Shown: positions 36,008-45,950 of the stretch, one piece after another | Position numbering within the stretch: the stretch's first letter is position 1 | How the letters are laid out: every line of letters begins with the position of its first letter | NCBI RefSeq assembly: GCF_000246855.1 | Contig: NC_016609.1 | Coordinates: 558,001 to 622,000 of the forward strand | Reading direction: 5' to 3' | Length of the DNA stretch: 64,000 nt | DNA from: Niastella koreensis GR20-10 | Lineage (GTDB): Bacteria; Bacteroidota; Bacteroidia; Chitinophagales; Chitinophagaceae | The notes under the pieces: model-generated | Database searches by the model: none | The model's input: the letters and a program-made list of their open reading frames with translations, nothing else | What the model was told of the DNA's origin: nothing | Translations under genes and position numbers: made by a program

Positions 36008-38347
36008 CTATTGTTTTATGATCTGGTACGATTGTCTGTTGGCAGTTATTATGAAATAGGTGCCTGCAGGTAAACCAGTAAGTTGTAAGGACTCATTCAT
36101 TTTAGTAATGGTGAACTGACGCAGCACATGTCCCTGCAGATTAACCAGGCGGGCGGTTGTGCCTACCAATGCCGTATTGCTTAATTGCAGGGTTACTGCA
36201 ACGCGCGCGGGGTTGGGATATACCCGCAATTCGCTGCCAGCTATATCGCAGGCGCCTGATACCGAAAGCTGTTTTGAATAGCCGAACCGGCCATCATTAT
36301 CAACCTGCATAAGCCTGAAATAATTTACGCCGTGCGCCAGGTTGTTATAGGTGAACGAGTAGGATTGGTTGCCTGCTGAGTTGCCATTACTTTTTACGGT
36401 GCCTGCTGTACGCCAGTTGCTGCCATCTGTTGACCATTGCACATCAAAATGGTTGTTATTGGTTTCACCGGCAGTTTCCCATTGAATGCGGGCTGTACTG
36501 CAATCGACGCTGTTGGCATTGATGCTGGTGAAGTTTACCGGCAATGGCGATATAATATAGGTTTGCACATCCCCATTGCTTCCTACAGACCAGCCAACAC
36601 CTCCGGCAACAAAATGAACACTTCTTATTTCGCTGCTGGTAGCGCTGTTCTCTGCACTCCAGGTGGCGCCTCCATCGTTTGTATATAAGATAGTACCGCC
36701 CTGTCCAACCGCCCAGCCGGTGGCAGCGGAGGTAAAATAAACTTCATTTAACCTGTCGCCGGTGCCGCTGTTTAATTGTGACCAGGTGGCGCCGCCGTTG
36801 GTTGTTTTAATTATAGTGCCATTGTCACCAACCGCATAACCAATACTCGCATCAACAAAATAAACACCCAGTAAATCATCATTAACAGTACTGTTTTGTG
36901 CCGACCAGTTTATGCCGCCGTCTGTTGATTTACGGATAGTTCCATTTTCACCAACCACCCAGCCGGTGCTGGCAGACACAAATTGAATATCATAATAATC
37001 CCGGTTGGTGATGCCGGTGTTTCGGGAAGTCCAGGTAGTACCACCATCTGTTGTGGTTAGTACCTGGCCGTTATTCCCAGCCACCCAGCCGGTTGTTGAG
37101 CTGATAAAGAAAACACTTCTTAAAGTGCTTGAACCGGGATTGGTTTGATTGGTCCAGGTAGTACCGCCGTTGGTTGATTTACGAATGGTGCCATTGGAGC
37201 CAACTACCCAGCCGGTATTGGCATCGGCAAAAAATATACTGCGCAGGTCTTCAGGGGTGCCACTGGTTACGGTGGTCCAGGTATTGCCACCATTGGTTGT
37301 TTTGCGAATGGTGCCATTGTCACCCGCGAGCCAGCCATTGGTTTGATTTATAAAGAAAATATCCCGTAAGGTTTGCGTGCTGTTGCTGTTTTGTTCGGTC
37401 CAGGTATGACCACCGGCTGCGGTGGTTTTAATGATGGTGCCGTTGTCGCCAACTGCCCAACCCAGGCCCTGGTTAACAAAGTATACGCCATACAGTCTTG
37501 AACCGGTATTACTGGTTTGAATTCCCCAGGTAGCGCCGCCATCGGCAGTGGCAATGATAGTACCATTCTGGCCTACTGCAATGCCCACGTTCGCATTCAC
37601 AAATGTGATGCTGTAAAAATCATCGTTGGTAGGGGTGGTTTGCATACTCCAGGTAGTACCGCCATCTGTTGTTTTAAGAACCACGCCATTGTCGCCGGAG
37701 ATCCAGCCGGTATTGGCGTTCATAAAGTAAATGCTCAATAATCGTTGGGTGGTGCCGCTGGTTTGAGTGCTCCAGGTGTTTCCGCCATCTGTTGTTTTGC
37801 GGATCCTGCCATTATCGCCAACGATCCAACCGGTAGTGGCGGTCACGAATTTTACATCAAACAGGTCATTGGAGATGCCACTGTTTAAACTTGCCCAGGT
37901 GCCGCCGCCATCGGTGGTTTTCTGAAGATTGCCATTGTTGGCAGCAACCCAGCCGGTGTTGGCATTAAAAAAGAAAATGCTATTGATATTTTGAGTGGTG
38001 TTACTGGTTTGGGCACTCCAGGTGGTACCGCCATCGCTTGTTTTGCGAACAGCGCCGCCATTACCTGCTATCCATCCTACGGTTGGAGAATTAAAATAAG
38101 CACTGTTCCATTGTGTAGTGGTGGTTGATTGATTGGTCCAGGTGCTGCCAGCGTTTACCGTTTTACGCACCGTGCCATTAGCGCCTACAGCCCAGCCAGT
38201 AGTGGCATTTACGAAATACACACCACGTAGCGAATTGGTAGTTCCACTGGTTTGTGCGGTCCATTGGGCCGATGCCCCAATAGTTATAAAGAAGAAAACG
38301 ATTAAGCCTGTTAAGGCTCGGGGGATTTTGCAAAGAATGGCTTTCAT
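36008..38347 (-). CDS. Secreted Ycf48/BNR-like beta-propeller protein with T9SS sorting domain
   Basis: A 779-aa protein. The signal peptide (ALTGLIVFFFITIGASAQ) is followed by about thirteen tandem repeats of 44-46 aa with the core TGWVVGDNGTIRKTTDGG and a Trp, the Ycf48/BNR Asp-box style of a beta-propeller. A fibronectin-like region (about 605-695) and a C-terminal T9SS type A sorting domain (ELRVYPNPARVAVTLQL, LPAGTYFIIT) complete it. It should be exported to the cell surface. The binding partner is unknown. The DNA repeats make this locus prone to recombination. Confidence 0.88.
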   Translation of the reverse strand: MKAILCKIPRALTGLIVFFFITIGASAQWTAQTSGTTNSLRGVYFVNATTGWAVGANGTVRKTVNAGSTWTNQSTTTTQWNSAYFNSPTVGWIAGNGGAVRKTSDGGTTWSAQTSNTTQNINSIFFFNANTGWVAANNGNLQKTTDGGGTWASLNSGISNDLFDVKFVTATTGWIVGDNGRIRKTTDGGNTWSTQTSGTTQRLLSIYFMNANTGWISGDNGVVLKTTDGGTTWSMQTTPTNDDFYSITFVNANVGIAVGQNGTIIATADGGATWGIQTSNTGSRLYGVYFVNQGLGWAVGDNGTIIKTTAAGGHTWTEQNSNSTQTLRDIFFINQTNGWLAGDNGTIRKTTNGGNTWTTVTSGTPEDLRSIFFADANTGWVVGSNGTIRKSTNGGTTWTNQTNPGSSTLRSVFFISSTTGWVAGNNGQVLTTTDGGTTWTSRNTGITNRDYYDIQFVSASTGWVVGENGTIRKSTDGGINWSAQNSTVNDDLLGVYFVDASIGYAVGDNGTIIKTTNGGATWSQLNSGTGDRLNEVYFTSAATGWAVGQGGTILYTNDGGATWSAENSATSSEIRSVHFVAGGVGWSVGSNGDVQTYIISPLPVNFTSINANSVDCSTARIQWETAGETNNNHFDVQWSTDGSNWRTAGTVKSNGNSAGNQSYSFTYNNLAHGVNYFRLMQVDNDGRFGYSKQLSVSGACDIAGSELRVYPNPARVAVTLQLSNTALVGTTARLVNLQGHVLRQFTITKMNESLQLTGLPAGTYFIITANRQSYQIIKQ

Positions 38348-38538
38348 AAAGGTTGGGGTACGGGAATTACGGTTTCATAAATAGGATACAGTAAATGGGT
38401 CTAAGGTTTTCGGCAACATCTTTAAGGCAATACCCCTGCCAGTTTTGTAACCAATTGAAATACATGTATGTAGAATGATTATTTTGGATGTGTTATTTTC
38501 CCTTTTTAGGTCTGTTTTTCCATAATTTGGAAGGAAGG

Positions 38539-38613
38539 GCAGAAGGCAGGAGGCAGAAGGCAGTAGGCAGGAGGCAGAAGGCAGAAGGCAGAAGGCAGAA
38601 GGCAGAAGGCAGA
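38539..38613. repeat. Tandem 7-mer repeat (GCAGAAG family)
   Basis: About eleven imperfect copies of GCAGAAG/GCAGGAG/GCAGTAG. Read in reverse it encodes an LLPSAFC-like peptide, a familiar artefact in Bacteroidota genomes. Confidence 0.9.
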
Positions 38614-38702
38614 GAAAATGCCGCGGCGCAAGATCGTTTATTGGCTTGAAAAATCGCGAACCCATTGCCGATTCACGACTTCCGGTTCCTTTACAAAAAA
38701 AC

Positions 38703-38728
38703 AGATCCGGACAGAAACTGCCGGATCT
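38703..38728 (-). terminator. Hairpin with - strand T-tract
   Basis: Perfect 8-bp arms AGATCCGG/CCGGATCT with a 10-nt loop. On the - strand it is followed by a run of T, so it could stop transcription heading into the repeat region. Confidence 0.5.
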
Positions 38729-39107
38729 ATTTCCAACACAAAAAACTACAGAGGATAAGAAAGTTCTTTGTGTCGCTGATGCCCAAAAAAATGAATCCGG
38801 TCAGCAACGCTACGACCGGAATGAAAACTATACTTGAAATACCAAATTACATCGGGTAAATGCGACATCTCACCCGACCGAACAGATACTAATATACGAA
38901 GAAGTTATACATAGCTTCTTCAGGCCCGCTTTAGGTGGAATATTTTGATTAAAGTCAATTGTTGTTTGAAATCAAAAAATACCCGTAAACCATGACGGTG
39001 GTCATGGTTTTTTATGTAATAAAAACATACCTTACTATAGCATTATTACCTCCTCCCACATATCCTGCGAATGCCACTGGCCCCTTATAACTCCAAATTA
39101 ATTCTAT

Positions 39108-39404
39108 ATGAGATTGCAAACGAAAAATGGATATCCAGAGGTAGTGTTGACTTCGAAATGTGAAACTTCTTTTTTCTATACTACAGCAGACTGGCTCAGG
39201 CATGAGATAGGAATATCCTTTTGCAATAAGGAAAAGCAGAATGAAATGATTTACTGGGAATTTTGTTTTGGCGAAGGCATAGCTGTGTTGAAATATGACC
39301 CATCACTGGGCATCTCGCTTTGTCCCGCCGAATTTGGAAAAGCAACAATAGAACAAAAGGCCGCATTCAAAATGTTGATGGACACTATAAGAATAATTGG
39401 CTAA
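39108..39404 (+). CDS. Hypothetical 98-aa protein
   Basis: I do not recognise this protein. It starts MRLQTKNGYPEVVLTSKCET, is mixed alpha/beta with several aromatics (ADWLRHEIGISF, MIYWEFCFGEG) and has no signal peptide or membrane segment. It sits alone between a repeat-rich gap and the regulator gene. Length, codon pattern and an ATG start make it plausible but unproven. Confidence 0.5.
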   Translation: MRLQTKNGYPEVVLTSKCETSFFYTTADWLRHEIGISFCNKEKQNEMIYWEFCFGEGIAVLKYDPSLGISLCPAEFGKATIEQKAAFKMLMDTIRIIG

Positions 39405-39440
39405 TGTGCTAATTGGCTAATGTGCTAATTGGCTAATGGA
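39399..39440. repeat. Short tandem repeat CTAATTGG/CTAATGTG
   Basis: Three imperfect copies of a 16-bp unit (GGCTAATGTGCTAATT) begin at the stop codon of the preceding small gene, so the gene's last codons are part of the repeat. Confidence 0.75.
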
Positions 39441-39817
39441 GTACAGGATTTAAAAATAGATAGGAGACCTACTGGCACAACTAACGGTTTCTTCTTATAT
39501 ATTTTAACATAAAGCATTCAGGAAAGTCATTTTTTTAAAAATCAGAGGTTACGAATATTTGAAATAAATGTTATATTTGATAAGCAGTTTGACGGCGAGA
39601 CCAACTAACGCTAACGGATCGATTGATAATTCCCTCTGAAGCGACCCGAGCTCTGATTCACTTGAAACCACTCGTTAATCAATGTCCTGATACAGGAAGC
39701 AACCTATGCATAAACGTTCTGCATTTCTCTCTGAAAACAATTAAGTCCGTTCATTGTACATATAGCCCAGTTTGTTACCGGTTAATACCGCCATGACCAT
39801 TATAAAACTTACTAACA
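39405..39817. other. Gene-free interval with candidate promoter at 39572-39579
   Basis: After the short repeat the sequence is A/T-rich and carries TATATTTG at 39572-39579, a perfect TAnnTTTG -7 element. If used, it would give the Crp-type gene a leader of about 230 nt. I see no gene within it. Confidence 0.4.
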
Positions 39818-40531
39818 ATGAAAAGATTGCTTGTTGTTAATACAGCCAACGAAAGCCATAAAATAATGGAAGCTATGCCCATTTTTGAAAGTGGCACCGC
39901 CACTTTTGCCCGCAAATATCAAACCGACCGATTAACTACATTATTTAACCTGAACACAAACGTAAACAAGTATAAAAAGAAAGAGGTGATCTATGCCGAA
40001 GGCAATCACCCCGTGCAGTTATTCTATATTAAAAAGGGTATTGTAAAAACATACAAGTGTAATTCTGAAGGGAAGGAGCTTATTACCGGTATCTATGGAG
40101 AAGGGGAGTACCTGGGATATGTGGCGTTGCTGGAAGAAACGGTGTATAAAGATATTGCCGTGGCCGTTGAATATGCCGAACTGGCGGTTATTTCAAAAGA
40201 TGAGTTTGAGGGTATGATGGAATCCGACTGGCAGGTGGCGCGCAAATTTATAAATCTGTTGGCTAAGGATATTACGGACAAAGAGCAGTTGCTACTGGGG
40301 CTGGCCTATAACTCTCTTCGTAAAAAAGTAGCAGAGGCGTTGATCTTATTAAGCCGTAAGTATAAAGATGCCATCAAGATCAGCCGCGATAACCTGGCTG
40401 CTATTGCCGGCACGGCTACCGAATCGTTGATAAGGACGCTGGGCGAGTTCAGACAGGAGAAGCTGATTGAAATAAGCGAAGGTTACATTACCATTATCAA
40501 CGAAAGTAAACTCAAAACAATGTTGAATTAA
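39818..40531 (+). CDS. Crp/Fnr-family transcriptional regulator, apparently lacking an N-terminal receiver
   Basis: A 237-aa regulator. A cyclic-nucleotide-binding-like barrel (YKKKEVIYAEGNHPVQLFYI, GEYLGYVALLEE) is followed by a Crp-type helix-turn-helix (ISRDNLAAIAGTATESLIRT at about residues 187-206). It strongly resembles the C-terminal part of Bacteroidota proteins in which a CheY-like receiver is fused to a Crp/Fnr module. The first residues (MKRLLVVNTANES) look like the first strand of such a receiver, but about 100 residues that should follow are absent. The effector is unknown. Confidence 0.85.
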   Translation: MKRLLVVNTANESHKIMEAMPIFESGTATFARKYQTDRLTTLFNLNTNVNKYKKKEVIYAEGNHPVQLFYIKKGIVKTYKCNSEGKELITGIYGEGEYLGYVALLEETVYKDIAVAVEYAELAVISKDEFEGMMESDWQVARKFINLLAKDITDKEQLLLGLAYNSLRKKVAEALILLSRKYKDAIKISRDNLAAIAGTATESLIRTLGEFRQEKLIEISEGYITIINESKLKTMLN

Positions 40532-40589
40532 AACGCATGTTGATTATAACGGGACCATAGATGAATGCGGGGAACCGCGAGAGCAATAG

Positions 40590-40625
40590 GAGGGTGTATC
40601 AGGGATGATACACTCTCTTTTTTTA
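40590..40625 (+). terminator. Rho-independent terminator after the Crp-type gene
   Basis: Twelve-bp arms (40590-40601 and 40606-40617, one G/T wobble) around a 4-nt loop, followed by a run of T. It lies about 60 nt after the stop. Confidence 0.9.
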
Positions 40626-40694
40626 TCCGCGCGCCGCCGACAAAGCCTTTGGCGACACACGGCTGTAGCTTAAGCTTAAGCGCAGGCAGGTTAT

Positions 40695-41201
40695 TTATAA
40701 ACCCAGGTCTTTCGACTTTATAGTGACTATTTCATACTTGACGCTGGTGCCCCGCTTGCTGTCGGGCATTTTGAGGGTTTCGGCCGATTTGGGTCTTATC
40801 CCATAGAAGTCTTTCGTTTTTGTATCGTAAATACCACCATTGGCTTTTATGTAAGATACTTTTACCCGTACCCGGTTAAGCATATAATCGGTTGGGTTAA
40901 TTACGGTGATCTTCAGGCCCGAAATGCCACCCAGGCTTTTGTATTCGTAGTCGTTGCTTTCCACCTTTACCAGCCCCATAATATTATCGTGCACCACTTT
41001 TATTACCTTGGCATCGCTGGCAGGCGCGGCGTTGGGTTTGCCCGCTTTCAGGGCGCTGAGGGTATCATTGGATTCGCCACCCCTTACAACGGCGGCTAAT
41101 ATACCCAATACTAAAACAAATGGAACAAGTATGATCCAGCGAAGGGAGCGTTTGCGGGTAGTAGTATCTTCTGTTTTGTCAAGGATACCAGGTTTTTTCA
41201 T
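40695..41201 (-). CDS. Hypothetical membrane-anchored 168-aa protein
   Basis: I start it at the ATG at 41201 (MKKPGILDKTEDTTTRKRSL). A single transmembrane helix (WIILVPFVLVLGILAAVV) follows a short basic cytoplasmic tail. The remaining 115 residues form an extracytoplasmic beta-rich domain with GISGLKITVINPTDYMLNRV, an FxLYD-like arrangement of strands. Function unknown. A longer frame to 41321 adds no plausible sequence. Confidence 0.65.
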   Translation of the reverse strand: MKKPGILDKTEDTTTRKRSLRWIILVPFVLVLGILAAVVRGGESNDTLSALKAGKPNAAPASDAKVIKVVHDNIMGLVKVESNDYEYKSLGGISGLKITVINPTDYMLNRVRVKVSYIKANGGIYDTKTKDFYGIRPKSAETLKMPDSKRGTSVKYEIVTIKSKDLGL

Positions 41202-41280
41202 AAAGTCGGATTTTTCGGAATATGTGATGCGTGCCAGGGGCAAAAATAACCATTTTTCCCGGAAGGAGAAATAGCAGGCC

Positions 41281-41568
41281 TTATTGTTTGGTGATCTTTT
41301 GATTAAGCACTTTATTATCAATATTTACCAGTACAATATAGTTACCCTCAGCTATATGGCCCAGATTGGGGATGGGTATCGTATTGCTTCCTGCCTTTAC
41401 CGGAAGGTCCTGTTGTAGCAGCGTGCGGCCGCTATAATCGATCAGTTTAAATGGAGCCGAACCGGTTTTGTTGGCCTTTATCTTAACAATAATGGAGCTT
41501 TGGAAGATGGACGGAAATACTTTTAATAACGGATCGGTGGTTGAGAAAGTAGTAGAAGAAGGTACCAA
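41281..41568 (-). pseudogene. Orphan T9SS sorting-domain fragment
   Basis: About 85 codons encode little more than a T9SS type A C-terminal domain (LLKVFPSIFQSSIIVKI, FKLIDYSGRTLLQQDLP, AEGNYIVLVN). The only available start is TTG at 41568. The frame stays open to about 41661 but has no signal peptide start or passenger domain. A sorting domain without cargo makes no functional sense alone, so I read it as the 3' remnant of a deleted secreted-protein gene. Confidence 0.6.
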
Positions 41569-41683
41569 CGGCGTATAGCTGAGAACGGAATTGGGGTAAT
41601 GAAATTGCTGAAAATATAAACTGCGTATTGCTGATAGTAATAGTTTAAAATCGAAATTCCTTCACCTGGTATCGATACAGGTA

Positions 41684-41962
41684 ATGGGGATGGCAACTGG
41701 CAAAAAAATATTGGAGAAATTAAAGAGTAACTATCAGTTAGCAGGAACAGGGCGCTTCATGACCTTCAGGCAGGTTGATGGCGGTGATCTCAATCCATTT
41801 CTTTTATTGATAGAGCTAAATAATTTTTCCGCGTATAGCCAGTTTGCAAATTTGGAAGAAGAGCTTGCAGAAATAGAAGGGAATTTGAAAATAAAAGCGA
41901 TCAAACGGGTAACATCAGAAACATGGGTATACCGCGCCGATATGAGTTTGTTTCCCGATTAA
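41684..41962 (+). CDS. Hypothetical 92-aa protein
   Basis: Unrecognised. The protein has a basic N-terminus, FMTFRQVDGGDLNPFLLLIE in the middle and an acidic amphipathic helix (FANLEEELAEIEGNLKIKAI). It has no membrane segment. It is flanked by the orphan T9SS remnant and the broken T9SS gene, so the neighbourhood gives no functional hint. Confidence 0.5.
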   Translation: MGMATGKKILEKLKSNYQLAGTGRFMTFRQVDGGDLNPFLLLIELNNFSAYSQFANLEEELAEIEGNLKIKAIKRVTSETWVYRADMSLFPD

Positions 41963-42107
41963 GAGTAACTGACAGAAGAAGAAAGAACTAATAAGTTGTA
42001 ATTACTACGCATAGGGGTTTTGTTTACTTCCGCAGAATATAGGCGCAGTTTCAACGAGTCGCGTGGCATAATTTTTTAATATTATTGTTCAAACAACGCT
42101 AATTCTT

Positions 42108-45100
42108 ATGAGAAGCTTTACCCTGCGTGCGGTAACCATCGCGGTAATTATCCTTGTTTTTCCCTTCCTGAATGCTTCAGCGCAATCCCCCGGTCAAATT
42201 GTACGACGATCCTCTGCAAGTGCTGTATTAGACCCTAACAACGACGGCTATGTTTCGTTGCCCCTAAACACTGGATTTACTACCAGCGATATTACGCAAA
42301 GTGAGATCCCATTCAAATCAATACCACCTTCTTTTATTGAGCCGATAGGCGACCTGGCAACTGGCGCATCGGGCAGTTTTACCGATCTGGTGACTTCTAC
42401 AACCGATAAAACCGGTTTTATGTCGTATAGCGATGGCACCAACCTTTATTTTCGGTTGCGCGTGGGTAGTATCAGTAATGGAGCAAAGGCATACAGTGTA
42501 TTAATAGATGCAGATAATAAAGCCGGTAACAGCGGTTCACAAGCCGATCCCAACTATGTGGCGCCAACTTCACAGGGATCTGGCAATATTGGTTTTGAAT
42601 GGGAAGTGTTGCTGGCGACAGGCACTTCTACTACGGTTACAGTGAATGAAACCGATGGAAAGAATGGACCCAACATTGTGCAGGTGTCTCAAACAACCAA
42701 CAGCAGCAACTGGCAAATAGCCACTGCATTAAGTACCAATTCAAACAACCCCGATTATTTCTTCGATTTTTATGTTCCTTTGTCTGCCTTCACAGGTACT
42801 TATGCCCTTACCAGCAGCTCTGTTTTTAGGATGGTAGCCACTACGGTGAGCTCACCCACATCAGCCCTTAAGGGAAACCGTTCGGACATTTTTGGAGTAA
42901 ACGATGTGCTTTATCCAAGTACGCCCGATGGCTGGCTGGCTGCCATAAACGGCACTCCGCCCATAACCCTTTCCCAGTTAAACTCCGGGCGGTAGCTGGT
43001 GTTTGTACCAATCCGCCGGTAATTACCAGCAGCTCAGTTGTAATTGGTTCAGGGCAGTCAATTTCAGGTATCTGGACAAGAAAGGATGCCACCATGGATG
43101 CGAATGCCAACATCACCATCTACCGTTATTCATCTGCGGGAACCTTATTAAATACTTATTCATCTACCACTGCCTACCCCAGTGGGATTGCTACCGGTGG
43201 TTCCTGGACGCTCACCGGCATTACGGCGGCAACAGGTGATTATTTTGTAGCAAAAGCAAAAGGAACAAACGCCTCTTTGAACGAATCGGAATGTATGCAA
43301 TCCAACATCATTTATACAACCTGTTCATCCGTTATAAATCCAACAGCTCTTTCATCATCCAGTTCAAAAGGTATTTGTGGAAGTTTGACCACAGGCGCTA
43401 CGGGTGTGCTCATTTATAAAATGGATGCAACCGGGAATACGCTGATGAACCCGTCAAATGCCAACACCACTTATACGGCCACCACTTTCTCCTGGTTCAC
43501 CTGTAGTGGTGGCAGCACCGGAAGCGTAGCCAACGGTTCTTACATGGTTATTTTAACAGGCGGCGGTTGCCAGTCAACACCGGTATTTGATTGTATCAAT
43601 AGCGGTAGCGGCTCGCTTACAGGGCTGGCCACAAGCAGTGCTATTACATTCCCCGCAACCATCTATCCTTTCAATACGACCATTTCAGGCGCTGTGCCAA
43701 CCTACACCGGAGCGCAGGTAGCCACCTTGTTTATCAATAATGTGCTGAAGACAACCGTAACCATTCCGGCAAACACTACCTCTTATACTTTTTCGGGGCT
43801 GCAGTTAAATGCCAATGATAATATTAAAATATATTTATCGGGGAATGGTTGTACCGTGTATAACAGTACAACGGTAGGTTGTTATAATCAGCCGCCGGTA
43901 ATTACAACAGATGCCAATGGCGCTCTGCTTGCCGGAGCCACCACTATCACGGGCACTTCAGCAGCCAGTGCCAGCATAACCCTGAATAAAACAAATGTTA
44001 CCACCAACAGTTGGACCACAACCGCCAATGCCAGTGGTGTGTGGTCAGTAACGGTGCCGGCACTGGTGGCAGGCGATACTTATACGGCCACCGTAACGGC
44101 AGCCGGAGGTTGCAGTACGGCCAGTACTGCTTCGTCAACTGCTACAGTAGCGGCTGTAACAAATACCTGTCCAACCATCAGCCTTACACCTGTTTCAAAC
44201 ACCCCTTATACAGATACCAGTACCTATGTTTATGGAACGATAAATGTCACCACTGCCGGGAGCGTTGTGCGGTTATATGTAGACGGTGCACTGGCAGGTT
44301 CGCAAACATTCAGTACAACAGGCGCGCAAACCTGGACCATTCTTTCATCCCTGCCATTTTATAATGGCGCGGTGCTGAAACCTACTTTTCAATCGGGGGC
44401 CACTGGTAGTGAAAAAACCGATTGTGGTGTTACCAGTACCGTGATATGTACCTCGCCCGCAACCCCCTCAATTTCACCTGCCTCATCCACCATTTTTACC
44501 GGCCAGAAGGTTACTTATACAGTTACCTCACCGGTAAGCAGCACCTGGTATGCCGTGAACGATAATACAGGAAAAAGCTATGCTACTTCCGTTTTAACGC
44601 CAAATACAACAACCTTTTCATTACCTACCAATAATTTCAGTGCGCCCGGCACTTATAATTTATTGATCTCAGCCGATAAATTAACCGGTTGTGCGGCCAG
44701 TACTGCCAGCGCAACAGTAGTGGTAAATGCCGTGGTAACGCCCGTACGGTTTATCAGCGTGAGTGCTGCCAAAGCAGGTGGCGGTATAGCGGTAAACTGG
44801 ACGGTAGCCCAGGAATCGGAGGTAGACAGGTATGATATAGAAAAAAGTTTTGACGGCATAAATTTCGGGGTAGTTGGAAGTGTGAAGTATAAAGAGGTGA
44901 ACACCTTAGTAAATAAATATAGTTTTACAGATGTTGCAGGCGCCACTACAGAAAAAGTGTATTACCGCGTTCGCCAGGTAGATCATAACTTGTTTTACAC
45001 GCTTAGCTCCATCGTAATGGTAAAGATAGCACCGGATAAAATTTTACAGATCTGGCCTAACCCGGCCAGCGACCAGGTAACAGTGAACATTACCGTAAAC

Positions 45101-45289
45101 AATTCGCAGGCAACGTACATCGATATGTTGGACCTTACCGGCAGCAAACTGATGACAAAACAGGTGAACCTGGTTACGGGCGCCAATTCTCTTTTAATAA
45201 AGGGGCTTCGGCATTTTTCGCCAGGCGTATATTTATTTAAAATAGTTGCAGACGGGGAAACTACCATGCAGAAAATAGTGATCAAGTGA
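42108..45289 (+). pseudogene. Large T9SS-secreted protein interrupted by a frameshift
   Basis: Two frames make one gene. The first (42108-42995) has a signal peptide (FPFLNASAQ) and a domain with LDPNNDGYVSLPLNTGF and AYSVLIDADNKAG. It stops at TAG 42993. The second frame, one base out of phase, is open from before that stop: its codons from 42995 read AGVCTNPPVITSSSV and lead into TRKDATMDANANITIYR, Ig-like repeats and a terminal T9SS sorting domain (LQIWPNPASDQVTVNI). A single indel in the GGGCGG run near 42985-42993 would restore about 1060 aa. It could be a pseudogene, phase variation or a sequencing error. Confidence 0.8.
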
Positions 45290-45318
45290 TGAAGTAGTTC
45301 TGTTTGTTACTTTACAAT

Positions 45319-45351
45319 GACCATTGTTTCAATAGCGATGGTCTTTTTTTT
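45319..45351 (+). terminator. Terminator after the broken T9SS gene
   Basis: GACCAT/ATGGTC arms (45319-45324 and 45338-45343), extended by two further pairs, followed by nine T residues. Confidence 0.85.
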
Positions 45352-45380
45352 TACAAATTGCCGCAGACGGAATAAAATAG

Positions 45381-45788
45381 TTGATTGAGGAGCGAGATTG
45401 GCACTGTTGCAATTGCATCATTGTTAAATTAACGCGCCGCTCTAAAGAGCACGGATTTAAAGGGAAACCTTTATTCGAAGCAACAACTAAAGAGATACTG
45501 AGCGCTATAAGGAATTCAGAAAATCAGTTCGTTGCGGTAGAAGACACCCTTTTCAAAGGCGAGCTAACGGGCACCATTATGAATACTGAGAATTCAATAG
45601 ATGTTGGAAGTTTTCTTCAGTTTATGCATTTTGATGACGATTTAGATGTAAGCCGCTCACTTCATTATTATATAGAAGGCGGTAAATTATACATCTGTTG
45701 TTCCCCAACGACTGCGCGAAAAAGGGTGGTGGCCTGGTGGCAAAAGCTGACCCCGGAACAAAAGGCTTTATATAACAAAAATCACTGA
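45381..45788 (+). CDS. Hypothetical 135-aa protein
   Basis: Unrecognised. The start is uncertain: the frame opens with TTG at 45381 (MIEERDWHCCNCIIVKLTRR), and the first ATG in frame lies well inside. The middle has ATTKEILSAIRNSENQFVAV and a beta-rich YYIEGGKLYICCSPTTARK. No signal peptide. It lies just after a strong terminator, so it needs its own promoter. Confidence 0.45.
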   Translation: MIEERDWHCCNCIIVKLTRRSKEHGFKGKPLFEATTKEILSAIRNSENQFVAVEDTLFKGELTGTIMNTENSIDVGSFLQFMHFDDDLDVSRSLHYYIEGGKLYICCSPTTARKRVVAWWQKLTPEQKALYNKNH

Positions 45789-45950
45789 TAAGGATGTTTG
45801 GTTTGGTGCCCTGGATTTCAAATAATTTTCCAGAATTAATGTGCTAATACTCAGATGTTTATTTTACCAATTGTTAACGGCTTGATAGCAATTTAGTATT
45901 TTTATTTTCTTCCTTTAATAATAACTTTAATTGATTCTAAAAGAACCGCT

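Larger units (their letters stand above)
38348..39107. other. 760-bp gene-free interval with simple repeats and hairpins
   Basis: No convincing gene. It holds the upstream region of the - strand propeller gene, a GCAGAAG tandem repeat (38539-38613), a hairpin at 38703-38728 and another at 38796-38820. The stretch with two nearby hairpins could encode a small RNA, but I recognise none. Confidence 0.5.

Noticed and set aside
36008-38347. Evenly spaced repeats that could suggest a CRISPR array
   Set aside because: The units of about 135 bp are fully coding and encode Ycf48-like propeller blades; no 20-40 bp repeat/spacer pattern and no cas genes in the window.
38375-38665. A 96-codon - strand frame rich in [14 protein letters not shown]
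   Set aside because: It is only the translation of the GCAGAAG tandem repeat; no protein character outside it.
38796-38820. A second hairpin that might mark a small RNA
   Set aside because: Seven-bp stem without a T-tract or promoter; no known RNA family recognised.
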